A stretch of 64,000 bases of DNA from Drosophila miranda (lineage: Eukaryota > Arthropoda > Insecta > Diptera > Drosophilidae), in contig NC_046677.1 in NCBI RefSeq assembly GCF_003369915.1, positions 20,912,913-20,976,912 of the forward strand, given 5' to 3'. Made by a program: the position numbers and the translations under genes. The notes under the pieces were generated by a model. That model ran no database searches, was not told the DNA's origin, and was given only the letters and a program-made list of their open reading frames with translations. Each line of letters opens with the position of its first letter. Within the stretch, counting starts at the first letter, position 1. Below, one piece after another: positions 13,115 to 25,158 of the stretch.

Positions 13115-14288
13115 CTAGAGCTTTGCCCGATCTGGCAACGTCAGCACTCCCGACTCCAACAATCTTTTCAGTTCTTCGGGTTTCAACTCCAGATCCCCTA
13201 TCAGTTCTTCCTGCTTTGTGCTCTCTGCCTTGGGCAGCTTTCCAGGAGTACGACTCAGTCGTGGCGCTGGACGCGGTGCCACTGCATCACCGAGCAGCCC
13301 GAAGGATTGCCGCTCCTTATTGTGGGCATGTTGGTGGACTTTTGTATAGTCCAGCACGGGATAAACGCAAGCATCTATGTCTTCAAAGATCTTCGACCAT
13401 TGCGCCTGGGTTTTTGTTAGAAATGCTTCCGTTAACAGCCGCCTGCCCCGCTCTTGATGCTCGTCTCCGAACTGCGGCAGATCCTCGGGCAGTTCCAATC
13501 GCTGCCTGAGAAGCTCAAAGAACTGCGGCTCCAGCGCGCCCACAGACATGTAGAGACCGTCCTTTGTTTCGTAGTTATCGTAGAAATATGCCCCGCCATC
13601 GAGGATGTTATCGCCACGCTGCTTTCCCCAAATATGAAGATCCCGCGACAGGAACAACCAGCTGGCCACATAGGCAGCTCCTTCGACCATGGCCGCATCC
13701 ACGACCTGGCCACGCCCAGAGTTATGGCGCTCCAGCAGGGCCAGGCAAATGCCCAGGGCACACATCACACTGCCGCCCGCGAAGTCGGCCAAAAGATTAA
13801 TCGGTGCGGTGGGCTTCTCGTGTCTGCGTCCCAGCATGGACAGAACGCCCGAAATGGCTGCATAGTTGAGATCGTGACCAGCGCGTGCCGCCAAACGTCC
13901 CTGCTGGCCAAATCCCGTCAGTCGGGCATAGATCAAACGCGGATTCTCTCCGCACAACTCGGCGGGAGCCAAGTGGAGCTTCTCCATGACGCCCGGTCGA
14001 AAGGGTTCGATGAGTACATCGCTTTTCTTGGCCAGGCGGCGCACCAGCTGCTGCCCCTCAGGATCTTTCATATTAACGCACATTGTGCGCTTGCCATGTT
14101 GCAGTACATCCAACTGATTATCGAGGATCTTTAAAAATGTTAAGATGTAGAAAGATCAATGATCGAATTGGAGTGTTTACCTTGTCAATGCGGGTGACGG
14201 TAGCCCCAAAATCGGTCAGGATTTTGCCACAGAGTGGACCAGGGGCTAGGCCAACGAATTCCAAGACTTTGATGCCTTTCAGCGGCAT
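13115..14288 (-). CDS. Amacr: Alpha-methylacyl-CoA racemase, copy 1
   Basis: Two exons, 14288-14181 and 14128-13115, joined in phase 0, give 373 aa (human AMACR is about 382). The enzyme is a family III CoA-transferase-fold (CaiB/BaiF) racemase that interconverts 2R- and 2S-methylacyl-CoAs, so that branched-chain and bile-acid-type acyl-CoAs can enter beta-oxidation. Exon 1 starts MPLKGIKVLEFVGLAPGPLCG, the family N-terminus. The catalytic pair is visible as His121 (in GHDLNYAAISG) and Asp151 (in LLADFAGG). The protein ends in AKL, a type-1 peroxisomal targeting signal. A poly(A) signal (TTTATT on plus) lies at about 13011, 100 bp past the stop. The upstream region is cut by the repeat junction 276 bp before the ATG, so this copy has only part of the native promoter. 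Confidence 0.93.
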
Positions 14289-14773
14289 TTTTTAAAGGCT
14301 ACAAATCTTAATTCAAGCAAACAAGTTGATTGCACTTTGGACGCCATTACAATAGTGCTGCCAACTTGGCCTTTTAAAATCTAATAATTGCATATGAATT
14401 GTAGTATATTTAAAAATTAAAATTAAATGTTACTGTCTTATGTGCCACTTTATGTAGATCAGCATTATTCAATATTTTATAGTCGTGTTCCTTAATTTTT
14501 TTGTGTGTTTTTGTTTAAATTTCCTAGTAAAAACAACTTTTTTAAGGTGGACAGCACTGATTTTTTACACATACAAATATTTTTTTAAAGAAAGCTGCAT
14601 GGCTACACAAAATTTAATGACATTTATTTACCAAATTAAATTTCAAACTTATTTAAAAAATTCAATTGTAAATAAATTTTAATTATTTAACATATTTTTT
14701 GCTGTATTTCCTTAGCCCATGCAATTTAAAACTATCCTAAACACTAATATTAAATATTAAATTTTATAAATAA

Positions 14774-15220
14774 CACATCCCCACAAAAAAAAAGTGTCGT
14801 GCGCGACTGACCAGAGTATCCTATCCCTATGTATTTCGGTGCCCTGAACACGAATCCAAGGTCAGATTTGCTCCATCCCGGCAGGTTTTTTTCTAGCCTC
14901 AAAAAACTAATTTGGTCAAAACATGGTGGAAACTCATTTGAAAAATTTATCGGATTTGCTTGAAACTCGTCAATGGGGGCTTTTGGGGTCGCTGATTACG
15001 AATTTGATGTCAGTTTTCTTGTTTCGAGATGTATCGAGTTCTTTTCTCTTCAAAAGATCTATTTAAAAGGGAAAGATCTAGATGCAAGGCCGGAGAATTA
15101 TTCGTTTTAAGTAAGTCCGGTCTTATTGGATCCGCCATTTTGAATTTTTGAAAACTGAATTTAAATTTTTAACTATTGCCTTCGGTCAGACGCGCACGAC
15201 ACTTTTTTTGTGAGGATGTG
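14774..15220. mobile_element. Inverted-repeat MITE-like element, unit 2
   Basis: Same element as at 9804-10251, at the same position in the unit, so it was copied by the tandem duplication rather than by new insertion. It is one base shorter (G5 instead of G6). Confidence 0.65.
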
Positions 15221-18082
15221 TAATTTATACAGAATGTTTTGGAATATCCGCTTTGGCAATCATGCCTTTATAAAGCCCGGACCTGATTCCGTTTCTATAC
15301 AAAAACAACGACACTCACATACTTAGGACCATTTACCGTAAGTTCATTTACACTTCCATACATACAAACATAACCAGAAACTACCTTACTAAAAAGACGC
15401 GACTGTGAACGAGTAGAAAAATAACGAAGGAAAAAAGAAATCAAATGAAAAACTAACCGTTTAAAATCTTTTCCAAACATTTCATTACACTTACAATTAA
15501 AACTAAGTATAAAAGTGTGTCGAAAACTGAATGTAAAGCAAACTATTGTGTGGTTATATACCGTAGATAAGCATTAAATATTATCTGATTTGTAATTATA
15601 ATGTGGAATTCATTAAACAAAGCTCAACTGGAATTAAACTTGAGCTTTTTTCAATGAACTCTCCCAAACAAGTTGTCATTTCAAAAAAAAAATATCTAAA
15701 AGAAAAACAATTGGTAAATTTGCAATGGAAATATCGCACAGCCGTCCAAAAGAGAGCAAAAATATTTGAAAATTAAAAAAAAATACCTTTCAACATATCA
15801 AAAAGAAATTCATTATTAAATATTGAGTTTTTGAAATGACAACTTTTAGAATAACAACGATATCAACGAGACAATTTGAATTGCCAAAATTAAATACTTT
15901 AATATGTACTAAATTTAGCTATGAATGATAGATTATGAATTATGATTAAGATAAAGTATGATGACGAATGGTGGTGTATGTCTTTGTCTGCCACTTGAAT
16001 GACTTTTGGATGATTCTGAATCTATTGAAGATGAGCCTCAGCCTGAGCTGAGCGAAGGCCGCCGCCGAGAGGATCTTGCACATTATGGCTGTGGTAAACA
16101 AAATGTAAGTGATGCATAGAATTTTTAAATTAAATTTATCAAAATAAGTTAGTTACAAAAACAAACAACCGATAAAAACCTGCGCACAAGCGTCCCACAC
16201 ATACAAAATATTTTGCTAATAATCATATTTCTTTTTTCTTTGCACATATTTTTCACAGGTGTTTTGATTAAGTATGACTTGATGAGTACTTGAGATGATA
16301 AATGATGCTTGTGCGTGCGTTGTATGAGGAAGAATTGATGATGAGAATTATGTGATGATTGACAAATGGTTGTTATGCAAAAGTAGTGTTGGGAAAGAGA
16401 AATAGTTTCGAGTGAATGGATGGTACATCACACCCAGTACTAGAGAAGCACTCATCTAGCACAAATTTCTAACTTTTATACATTACATATTAAATCTACA
16501 TGCCTGTGCATATGCATAGATCTATTATAATGTAAGAACGTGTGTGCCCGTAACTGTGACTGAGTATTTCTGTATGTTATCATTCCAAAAACGAAAAAAA
16601 CAACAAAAAAAAACCCAAAAACCGAAACCTCTTCAGAATTTCAAGAAGCTTGTAAAATTTTAATTTTCCCTCATTAGGCTTAAAACATATAAGCTAGGAT
16701 AAGGGTTAAATGAGGGTTAAGATGCCAGGCTGCTCCAATTTTTTTGTTTGGAGAATGGACACTTTAGCCGTTTTATTAAATGTGTGAATAGGGTGTAGGT
16801 CGCGTCGTCTGTTCTACAAAAAAATGCCAATTGTGCTACAACTATAACTGTAAACATTGCCTGTGATTTGATAAACTGTGTATGTTAAGAATGTGTGTGT
16901 GCATGTTCGTGTGCGTGTACGGGTATGATATTGTGTGCAAGTATTGAAGTAAATAAAAAAAGCACCACGCGCAGCAGAGCAAAGTGAAATGTAAAGAAAT
17001 TATGATATTTTTAATGTAAAAACATAAACTAATACTAATAAACTGTACACAACGGTAATTGTAAACGAAACGAAAACAAAAAAAAAATAAATTGAAAACG
17101 TAACATATGGTACTGATTTTATACTGAGAACTGAGACTTACTATTTATACAAATACGAAACGAAACACTTACTTAAGGACTTACAATGAATTACTTTACC
17201 CAGGACTATGCGACATATACAGAACGTACTACTACATACTACAAATAACGATGAAATTATAAAAGGTATGGACAACAGGCAAAAACAGCCAAGGAAAATT
17301 GAAAGGCGCCTACGAACCATTTGGAAAATGTGGATTTCGTCTTCAAGGTATGATAAGCAAAAGAGTTGCATTTTACATAGCATTCGTTGCATCACTTTTT
17401 TTTGGTCCGTTTGGCCTATTGTCCATAACCTCTGTTTCACAGCAATTTCCCAGCGGGCGGATTTTAATGAAACTGCCTGCAGCCCAAAACCAAATCAAAC
17501 TAGTGAAATTTACATGAAACATACATACATAACCACTTATGCATTACATATACATTACATACATATGAGCATTATAATAAATGAATTGTATTAAATATAT
17601 ATATGACGATATATATTTAAACGAAACTAAGAGAAATCGAACTACTGGTAACGCTGACGCGCGGTGCTTTTTAGAGAATATTTCTGTGCTAATTCTGTAT
17701 GCTAGTATAGCGAATAAGTAGGAACAGCGAGAGAGAGCGTGTACGAAAGCGATAAACGAAAAATCGGAATTTAAACGATAAGATAGTTTCTATTAAATTA
17801 TACTGTATTATCACTCCTCCTCCCCCCCAATCCCCAATAGTTCGGCACAAACCCGTTCATGAACAAATTGTATGACTGATAGTTTGTACGCGAAAAATTT
17901 AGTAAATTTAAACTGTGTTTTGTGTGCAAGAGCGAGAATAAAAGAATTTTGAATGCAAGAGCAACAAAACAATAGTCTTTTATTTAAAACAACAATCGGC
18001 GAAATCTTGGGGCGGCTCTCAATACGGATGTTAACAATAAACGGCACTTTGAAGCTTTCAACAAGAACTGTTATACAGCAGG

Positions 18083-19256
18083 CTAGAGCTTTGCCCGATC
18101 TGGCAACGTCAGCACTCCCGACTCCAACAATCTTTTCAGTTCTTCGGGTTTCAACTCCAGATCCCCTATCAGTTCTTCCTGCTTTGTGCTCTCTGCCTTG
18201 GGCAGCTTTCCAGGAGTACGACTCAGTCGTGGCGCTGGACGCGGTGCCACTGCATCACCGAGCAGCCCGAAGGATTGCCGCTCCTTATTGTGGGCATGTT
18301 GGTGGACTTTTGTATAGTCCAGCACGGGATAAACGCAAGCATCTATGTCTTCAAAGATCTTCGACCATTGCGCCTGGGTTTTTGTTAGAAATGCTTCCGT
18401 TAACAGCCGCCTGCCCCGCTCTTGATGCTCGTCTCCGAACTGCGGCAGATCCTCGGGCAGTTCCAATCGCTGCCTGAGAAGCTCAAAGAACTGCGGCTCC
18501 AGCGCGCCCACAGACATGTAGAGACCGTCCTTTGTTTCGTAGTTATCGTAGAAATATGCCCCGCCATCGAGGATGTTATCGCCACGCTGCTTTCCCCAAA
18601 TATGAAGATCCCGCGACAGGAACAACCAGCTGGCCACATAGGCAGCTCCTTCGACCATGGCCGCATCCACGACCTGGCCACGCCCAGAGTTATGGCGCTC
18701 CAGCAGGGCCAGGCAAATGCCCAGGGCACACATCACACTGCCGCCCGCGAAGTCGGCCAAAAGATTAATCGGTGCGGTGGGCTTCTCGTGTCTGCGTCCC
18801 AGCATGGACAGAACGCCCGAAATGGCTGCATAGTTGAGATCGTGACCAGCGCGTGCCGCCAAACGTCCCTGCTGGCCAAATCCCGTCAGTCGGGCATAGA
18901 TCAAACGCGGATTCTCTCCGCACAACTCGGCGGGAGCCAAGTGGAGCTTCTCCATGACGCCCGGTCGAAAGGGTTCGATGAGTACATCGCTTTTCTTGGC
19001 CAGGCGGCGCACCAGCTGCTGCCCCTCAGGATCTTTCATATTAACGCACATTGTGCGCTTGCCATGTTGCAGTACATCCAACTGATTATCGAGGATCTTT
19101 AAAAATGTTAAGATGTAGAAAGATCAATGATCGAATTGGAGTGTTTACCTTGTCAATGCGGGTGACGGTAGCCCCAAAATCGGTCAGGATTTTGCCACAG
19201 AGTGGACCAGGGGCTAGGCCAACGAATTCCAAGACTTTGATGCCTTTCAGCGGCAT
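18083..19256 (-). CDS. Amacr: Alpha-methylacyl-CoA racemase, copy 2
   Basis: Exons 19256-19149 and 19096-18083, 373 aa. The predicted protein appears identical to copy 1, with catalytic His121 and Asp151 and C-terminal AKL intact. The upstream sequence is cut at the unit 1/unit 2-type junction (T6-ACAC), so it does not include the ns4-facing part of the native promoter. The spacer 15221-17979 matches the unit 1 spacer. Confidence 0.93.
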
Positions 19257-19741
19257 TTTTTAAAGGCTACAAATCTTAATTCAAGCAAACAAGTTGATTG
19301 CACTTTGGACGCCATTACAATAGTGCTGCCAACTTGACCTTTTAAAATCTAATAATTGCATATGAATTGTAGTATATTTAAAAATTAAAATTAAATGTTA
19401 CTGTCTTATGTGCCACTTTATGTAGATCAGCATTATTCAATATTTTATAGTCGTGTTCCTTAATTTTTTTGTGTGTTTTTGTTTAAATTTCCTAGTAAAA
19501 ACAACTTTTTTAAGGTGGACAGCACTGATTTTTTACACATACAAATATTTTTTTAAAGAAAGCTGCATGGCTACACAAAATTTAATGACATTTATTTACC
19601 AAATTAAATTTCAAACTTATTTAAAAAATTCAATTGTAAATAAATTTTAATTATTTAACATATTTTTTGCTGTATTTCCTTAGCCCATGCAATTTAAAAC
19701 TATCCTAAACACTAATATTAAATATTAAATTTTATAAATAA

Positions 19742-20189
19742 CACATCCCCACAAAAAAAAAGTGTCGTGCGCGACTGACCAGAGTATCCTATCCCTATGT
19801 ATTTCGGTGCCCTGAACACGAATCCAAGGTCAGATTTGCTCCATCCCGGCAGGTTTTTTTCTAGCCTCAAAAAACTAATTTGGTCAAAACATGGTGGAAA
19901 CTCATTTGAAAAATTTATCGGATTTGCTTGAAACTCGTCAATGGGGGGCTTTTGGGGTCGCTGATTACGAATTTGATGTCAGTTTTCTTGTTTCGAGATG
20001 TATCGAGTTCTTTTCTCTTCAAAAGATCTATTTAAAAGGGAAAGATCTAGATGCAAGGCCGGAGAATTATTCGTTTTAAGTAAGTCCGGTCTTATTGGAT
20101 CCGCCATTTTGAATTTTTGAAAACTGAATTTAAATTTTTAACTATTGCCTTCGGTCAGACGCGCACGACACTTTTTTTGTGAGGATGTG
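19742..20189. mobile_element. Inverted-repeat MITE-like element, unit 3
   Basis: Third tandem copy of the element described at 9804-10251; 448 bp with the G6 variant. Confidence 0.65.
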
Positions 20190-23052
20190 TAATTTATACA
20201 GAATGTTTTGGAATATCCGCTTTGGCAATCATGCCTTTATAAAGCCCGGACCTGATTCCGTTTCTATACAAAAACAACGACACTCACATACTTAGGACCA
20301 TTTACCGTAAGTTCATTTACACTTCCATACATACAAACATAACCAGAAACTACCTTACTAAAAAGACGCGACTGTGAACGAGTAGAAAAATAACGAAGGA
20401 AAAAAGAAATCAAATGAAAAACTAACCGTTTAAAATCTTTTCCAAACATTTCATTACACTTACAATTAAAACTAAGTATAAAAGTGTGTCGAAAACTGAA
20501 TGTAAAGCAAACTATTGTGTGGTTATATACCGTAGATAAGCATTAAATATTATCTGATTTGTAATTATAATGTGGAATTCATTAAACAAAGCTCAACTGG
20601 AATTAAACTTGAGCTTTTTTCAATGAACTCTCCCAAACAAATTGTCATTTCAAAAAAAAAATATCTAAAAGAAAAACAATTGGTAAATTTGCAATGGAAA
20701 TATCGCACAGCCGTCCAAAAGAGAGCAAAAATATTTGAAAATTAAAAAAAAATACCTTTCAACATATCAAAAAGAAATTCATTATTAAATATTGAGTTTT
20801 TGAAATGACAACTTTTAGAATAACAACGATATCAACGAGACAATTTGAATTGCCAAAATTAAATACTTTAATATGTACTAAATTTAGCTATGAATGATAG
20901 ATTATGAATTATGATTAAGATAAAGTATGATGACGAATGGTGGTGTATGTCTTTGTCTGCCACTTGAATGACTTTTGGATGATTCTGAATCTATTGAAGA
21001 TGAGCCTCAGCCTGAGCTGAGCGAAGGCCGCCGCCGAGAGGATCTTGCACATTATGGCTGTGGTAAACAAAATGTAAGTGATGCATAGAATTTTTAAATT
21101 AAATTTATCAAAATAAGTTAGTTACAAAAACAAACAACCGATAAAAACCTGCGCACAAGCGTCCCACACATACAAAATATTTTGCTAATAATCATATTTC
21201 TTTTTTCTTTGCACATATTTTTCACAGGTGTTTTGATTAAGTATGACTTGATGAGTACTTGAGATGATAAATGATGCTTGTGCGTGCGTTGTATGAGGAA
21301 GAATTGATGATGAGAATTATGTGATGATTGACAAATGGTTGTTATGCAAAAGTAGTGTTGGGAAAGAGAAATAGTTTCGAGTGAATGGATGGTACATCAC
21401 ACCCAGTACTAGAGAAGCACTCATCTAGCACAAATTTCTAACTTTTATACATTACATATTAAATCTACATGCCTGTGCATATGCATAGATCTATTATAAT
21501 GTAAGAACGTGTGTGCCCGTAACTGTGACTGAGTATTTCTGTATGTTATCATTCCAAAAACGAAAAAAACAACAAAAAAAAACCCAAAAACCGAAACCTC
21601 TTCAGAATTTCAAGAAGCTTGTAAAATTTTAATTTTCCCTCATTAGGCTTAAAACATATAAGCTAGGATAAGGGTTAAATGAGGGTTAAGATGCCAGGCT
21701 GCTCCAATTTTTTTGTTTGGAGAATGGACACTTTAGCCGTTTTATTAAATGTGTGAATAGGGTGTAGGTCGCGTCGTCTGTTCTACAAAAAAATGCCAAT
21801 TGTGCTACAACTATAACTGTAAACATTGCCTGTGATTTGATAAACTGTGTATGTTAAGAATGTGTGTGTGCATGTTCGTGTGCGTGTACGGGTATGATAT
21901 TGTGTGCAAGTATTGAAGTAAATAAAAAAAGCACCACGCGCAGCAGAGCAAAGTGAAATGTAAAGAAATTATGATATTTTTAATGTAAAAACATAAACTA
22001 ATACTAATAAACTGTACACAACGGTAATTGTAAACGAAACGAAAACAAAAAAAAAATAAATTGAAAACGTAACATATGGTACTGATTTTATACTGAGAAC
22101 TGAGACTTACTATTTATACAAATACGAAACGAAACACTTACTTAAGGACTTACAATGAATTACTTTACCCAGGACTATGCGACATATACAGAACGTACTA
22201 CTACATACTACAAATAACGATGAAATTATAAAAGGTATGGACAACAGGCAAAAACAGCCAAGGAAAATTGAAAGGCGCCTACGAACCATTTGGAAAATGT
22301 GGATTTCGTCTTCAAGGTATGATAAGCAAAAGAGTTGCATTTTACATAGCATTCGTTGCATCACTTTTTTTTGGTCCGTTTGGCCTATTGTCCATAACCT
22401 CTGTTTCACAGCAATTTCCCAGCGGGCGGATTTTAATGAAACTGCCTGCAGCCCAAAACCAAATCAAACTAGTGAAATTTACATGAAACATACATACATA
22501 ACCACTTATGCATTACATATACATTACATACATATGAGCATTATAATAAATGAATTGTATTAAATATATATATGACGATATATATTTAAACGAAACTAAG
22601 AGAAATCGAACTACTGGTAACGCTGACGCGCGGTGCTTTTTAGAGAATATTTCTGTGCTAATTCTGTATGCTAGTATAGCGAATAAGTAGGAACAGCGAG
22701 AGAGAGCGTGTACGAAAGCGATAAACGAAAAATCGGAATTTAAACGATAAGATAGTTTCTATTAAATTATACTGTATTATCACTCCTCCTCCCCCCCCAA
22801 TCCCCAATAGTTCGGCACAAACCCGTTCATGAACAAATTGTATGACTGATAGTTTGTACGCGAAAAATTTAGTAAATTTAAACTGTGTTTTGTGTGCAAG
22901 AGCGAGAATAAAAGAATTTTGAATGCAAGAGCAACAAAACAATAGTCTTTTATTTAAAACAACAATCGGCGAAATCTTGGGGCGGCTCTCAATACGGATG
23001 TTAACAATAAACGGCACTTTGAAGCTTTCAACAAGAACTGTTATACAGCAGG

Positions 23053-24226
23053 CTAGAGCTTTGCCCGATCTGGCAACGTCAGCACTCCCGACTCCAACAA
23101 TCTTTTCAGTTCTTCGGGTTTCAACTCCAGATCCCCTATCAGTTCTTCCTGCTTTGTGCTCTCTGCCTTGGGCAGCTTTCCAGGAGTACGACTCAGTCGT
23201 GGCGCTGGACGCGGTGCCACTGCATCACCGAGCAGCCCGAAGGATTGCCGCTCCTTATTGTGGGCATGTTGGTGGACTTTTGTATAGTCCAGCACGGGAT
23301 AAACGCAAGCATCTATGTCTTCAAAGATCTTCGACCATTGCGCCTGGGTTTTTGTTAGAAATGCTTCCGTTAACAGCCGCCTGCCCCGCTCTTGATGCTC
23401 GTCTCCGAACTGCGGCAGATCCTCGGGCAGTTCCAATCGCTGCCTGAGAAGCTCAAAGAACTGCGGCTCCAGCGCGCCCACAGACATGTAGAGACCGTCC
23501 TTTGTTTCGTAGTTATCGTAGAAATATGCCCCGCCATCGAGGATGTTATCGCCACGCTGCTTTCCCCAAATATGAAGATCCCGCGACAGGAACAACCAGC
23601 TGGCCACATAGGCAGCTCCTTCGACCATGGCCGCATCCACGACCTGGCCACGCCCAGAGTTATGGCGCTCCAGCAGGGCCAGGCAAATGCCCAGGGCACA
23701 CATCACACTGCCGCCCGCGAAGTCGGCCAAAAGATTAATCGGTGCGGTGGGCTTCTCGTGTCTGCGTCCCAGCATGGACAGAACGCCCGAAATGGCTGCA
23801 TAGTTGAGATCGTGACCAGCGCGTGCCGCCAAACGTCCCTGCTGGCCAAATCCCGTCAGTCGGGCATAGATCAAACGCGGATTCTCTCCGCACAACTCGG
23901 CGGGAGCCAAGTGGAGCTTCTCCATGACGCCCGGTCGAAAGGGTTCGATGAGTACATCGCTTTTCTTGGCCAGGCGGCGCACCAGCTGCTGCCCCTCAGG
24001 ATCTTTCATATTAACGCACATTTTGCGCTTGCCATGTTGCAGTACATCCAACTGATTATCGAGGATCTTTAAAAATGTTAAGATGTAGAAAGATCAATGA
24101 TCGAATTGGAGTGTTTACCTTGTCAATGCGGGTGACGGTAGCCCCAAAATCGGTCAGGATTTTGCCACAGAGTGGACCAGGGGCTAGGCCAACGAATTCC
24201 AAGACTTTGATGCCTTTCAGCGGCAT
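23053..24226 (-). CDS. Amacr: Alpha-methylacyl-CoA racemase, copy 3 (Thr51Lys)
   Basis: Exons 24226-24119 and 24066-23053, 373 aa, open throughout. It differs from the other three copies by a G-to-T change on the plus strand at about 24023, turning Thr51 into Lys (HGKRKMCVN instead of HGKRTMCVN). The site lies in the N-terminal CoA-binding-fold region, away from His121 and Asp151, so activity is probably retained; the effect is not known. The spacer 20190-22949 matches the unit 1 spacer. Confidence 0.92.
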
Positions 24227-24711
24227 TTTTTAAAGGCTACAAATCTTAATTCAAGCAAACAAGTTGATTGCACTTTGGACGCCATTACAATAGTGCTGCC
24301 AACTTGGCCTTTTAAAATCTAATAATTGCATATGAATTGTAGTATATTTAAAAATTAAAATTAAATGTTACTGTCTTATGTGCCACTTTATGTAGATCAG
24401 CATTATTCAATATTTTATAGTCGTGTTCCTTAATTTTTTTGTGTGTTTTTGTTTAAATTTCCTAGTAAAAACAACTTTTTTAAGGTGGACAGCACTGATT
24501 TTTTACACATACAAATATTTTTTTAAAGAAAGCTGCATGGCTACAAAAAATTTAATGACATTTATTTACCAAATTAAATTTCAAACTTATTTAAAAAATT
24601 CAATTGTAAATAAATTTTAATTATTTAACATATTTTTTGCTGTATTTCCTTAGCCCATGCAATTTAAAACTATCCTAAACACTAATATTAAATATTAAAT
24701 TTTATAAATAA

Positions 24712-25158
24712 CACATCCCCACAAAAAAAAAGTGTCGTGCGCGACTGACCAGAGTATCCTATCCCTATGTATTTCGGTGCCCTGAACACGAATCCAAGGT
24801 CAGATTTGCTCCATCCCGGCAGGTTTTTTTCTAGCCTCAAAAAACTAATTTGGTCAAAACATGGTGGAAACTCATTTGAAAAATTTATCGGATTTGCTTG
24901 AAACTCGTCAATGGGGGCTTTTGGGGTCGCTGATTACGAATTTGATGTCAGTTTTCTTGTTTCGAGATGTATCGAGTTCTTTTCTCTTCAAAAGATCTAT
25001 TTAAAAGGGAAAGATCTAGATGCAAGGCCGGAGAATTATTCGTTTTAAGTAAGTCCGGTCTTATTGGATCCGCCATTTTGAATTTTTGAAAACTGAATTT
25101 AAATTTTTAACTATTGCCTTCGGTCAGACGCGCACGACACTTTTTTTGTGAGGATGTG
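24712..25158. mobile_element. Inverted-repeat MITE-like element, unit 4
   Basis: Fourth tandem copy of the element described at 9804-10251; 447 bp with the G5 variant shared with unit 2. Confidence 0.65.

Larger units (their letters stand above)
9595..14564. repeat. Tandem Amacr unit 1 (about 4.97 kb)
   Basis: First of four near-identical direct repeats. The unit begins at TTACACATACAAATA, after unique sequence ending CCACTTTTAG, and runs to the T6 tract after GGACAGCACTGA. It holds an inverted-repeat element, about 2.8 kb without recognised genes, the Amacr gene (minus) and 276 bp of sequence upstream of its start codon. Confidence 0.95.
14565..19532. repeat. Tandem Amacr unit 2
   Basis: Second direct repeat, 4,968 bp. 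By-eye differences from unit 1 include CTACAC for CTACAA near its start, one fewer G in the G6 run inside the MITE, CAAGTTG for CAAATTG at about 15670, C7 for C8 at about 17822, and AACTTGACC for AACTTGGCC at about 19334. Confidence 0.95.
19533..24502. repeat. Tandem Amacr unit 3
   Basis: Third direct repeat, 4,970 bp. It shares CTACAC with unit 2 but the G6 run with unit 1, so its variants are a mosaic. It carries the only Amacr coding difference I noticed (see Amacr copy 3). Confidence 0.95.

Noticed and set aside
13454-14134. 226-codon open frame on the plus strand, repeated in all four Amacr units
   Set aside because: It lies antisense to the Amacr coding exon and its composition is that of a shadow frame. 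The minus-strand frame has the family motifs and splice sites.
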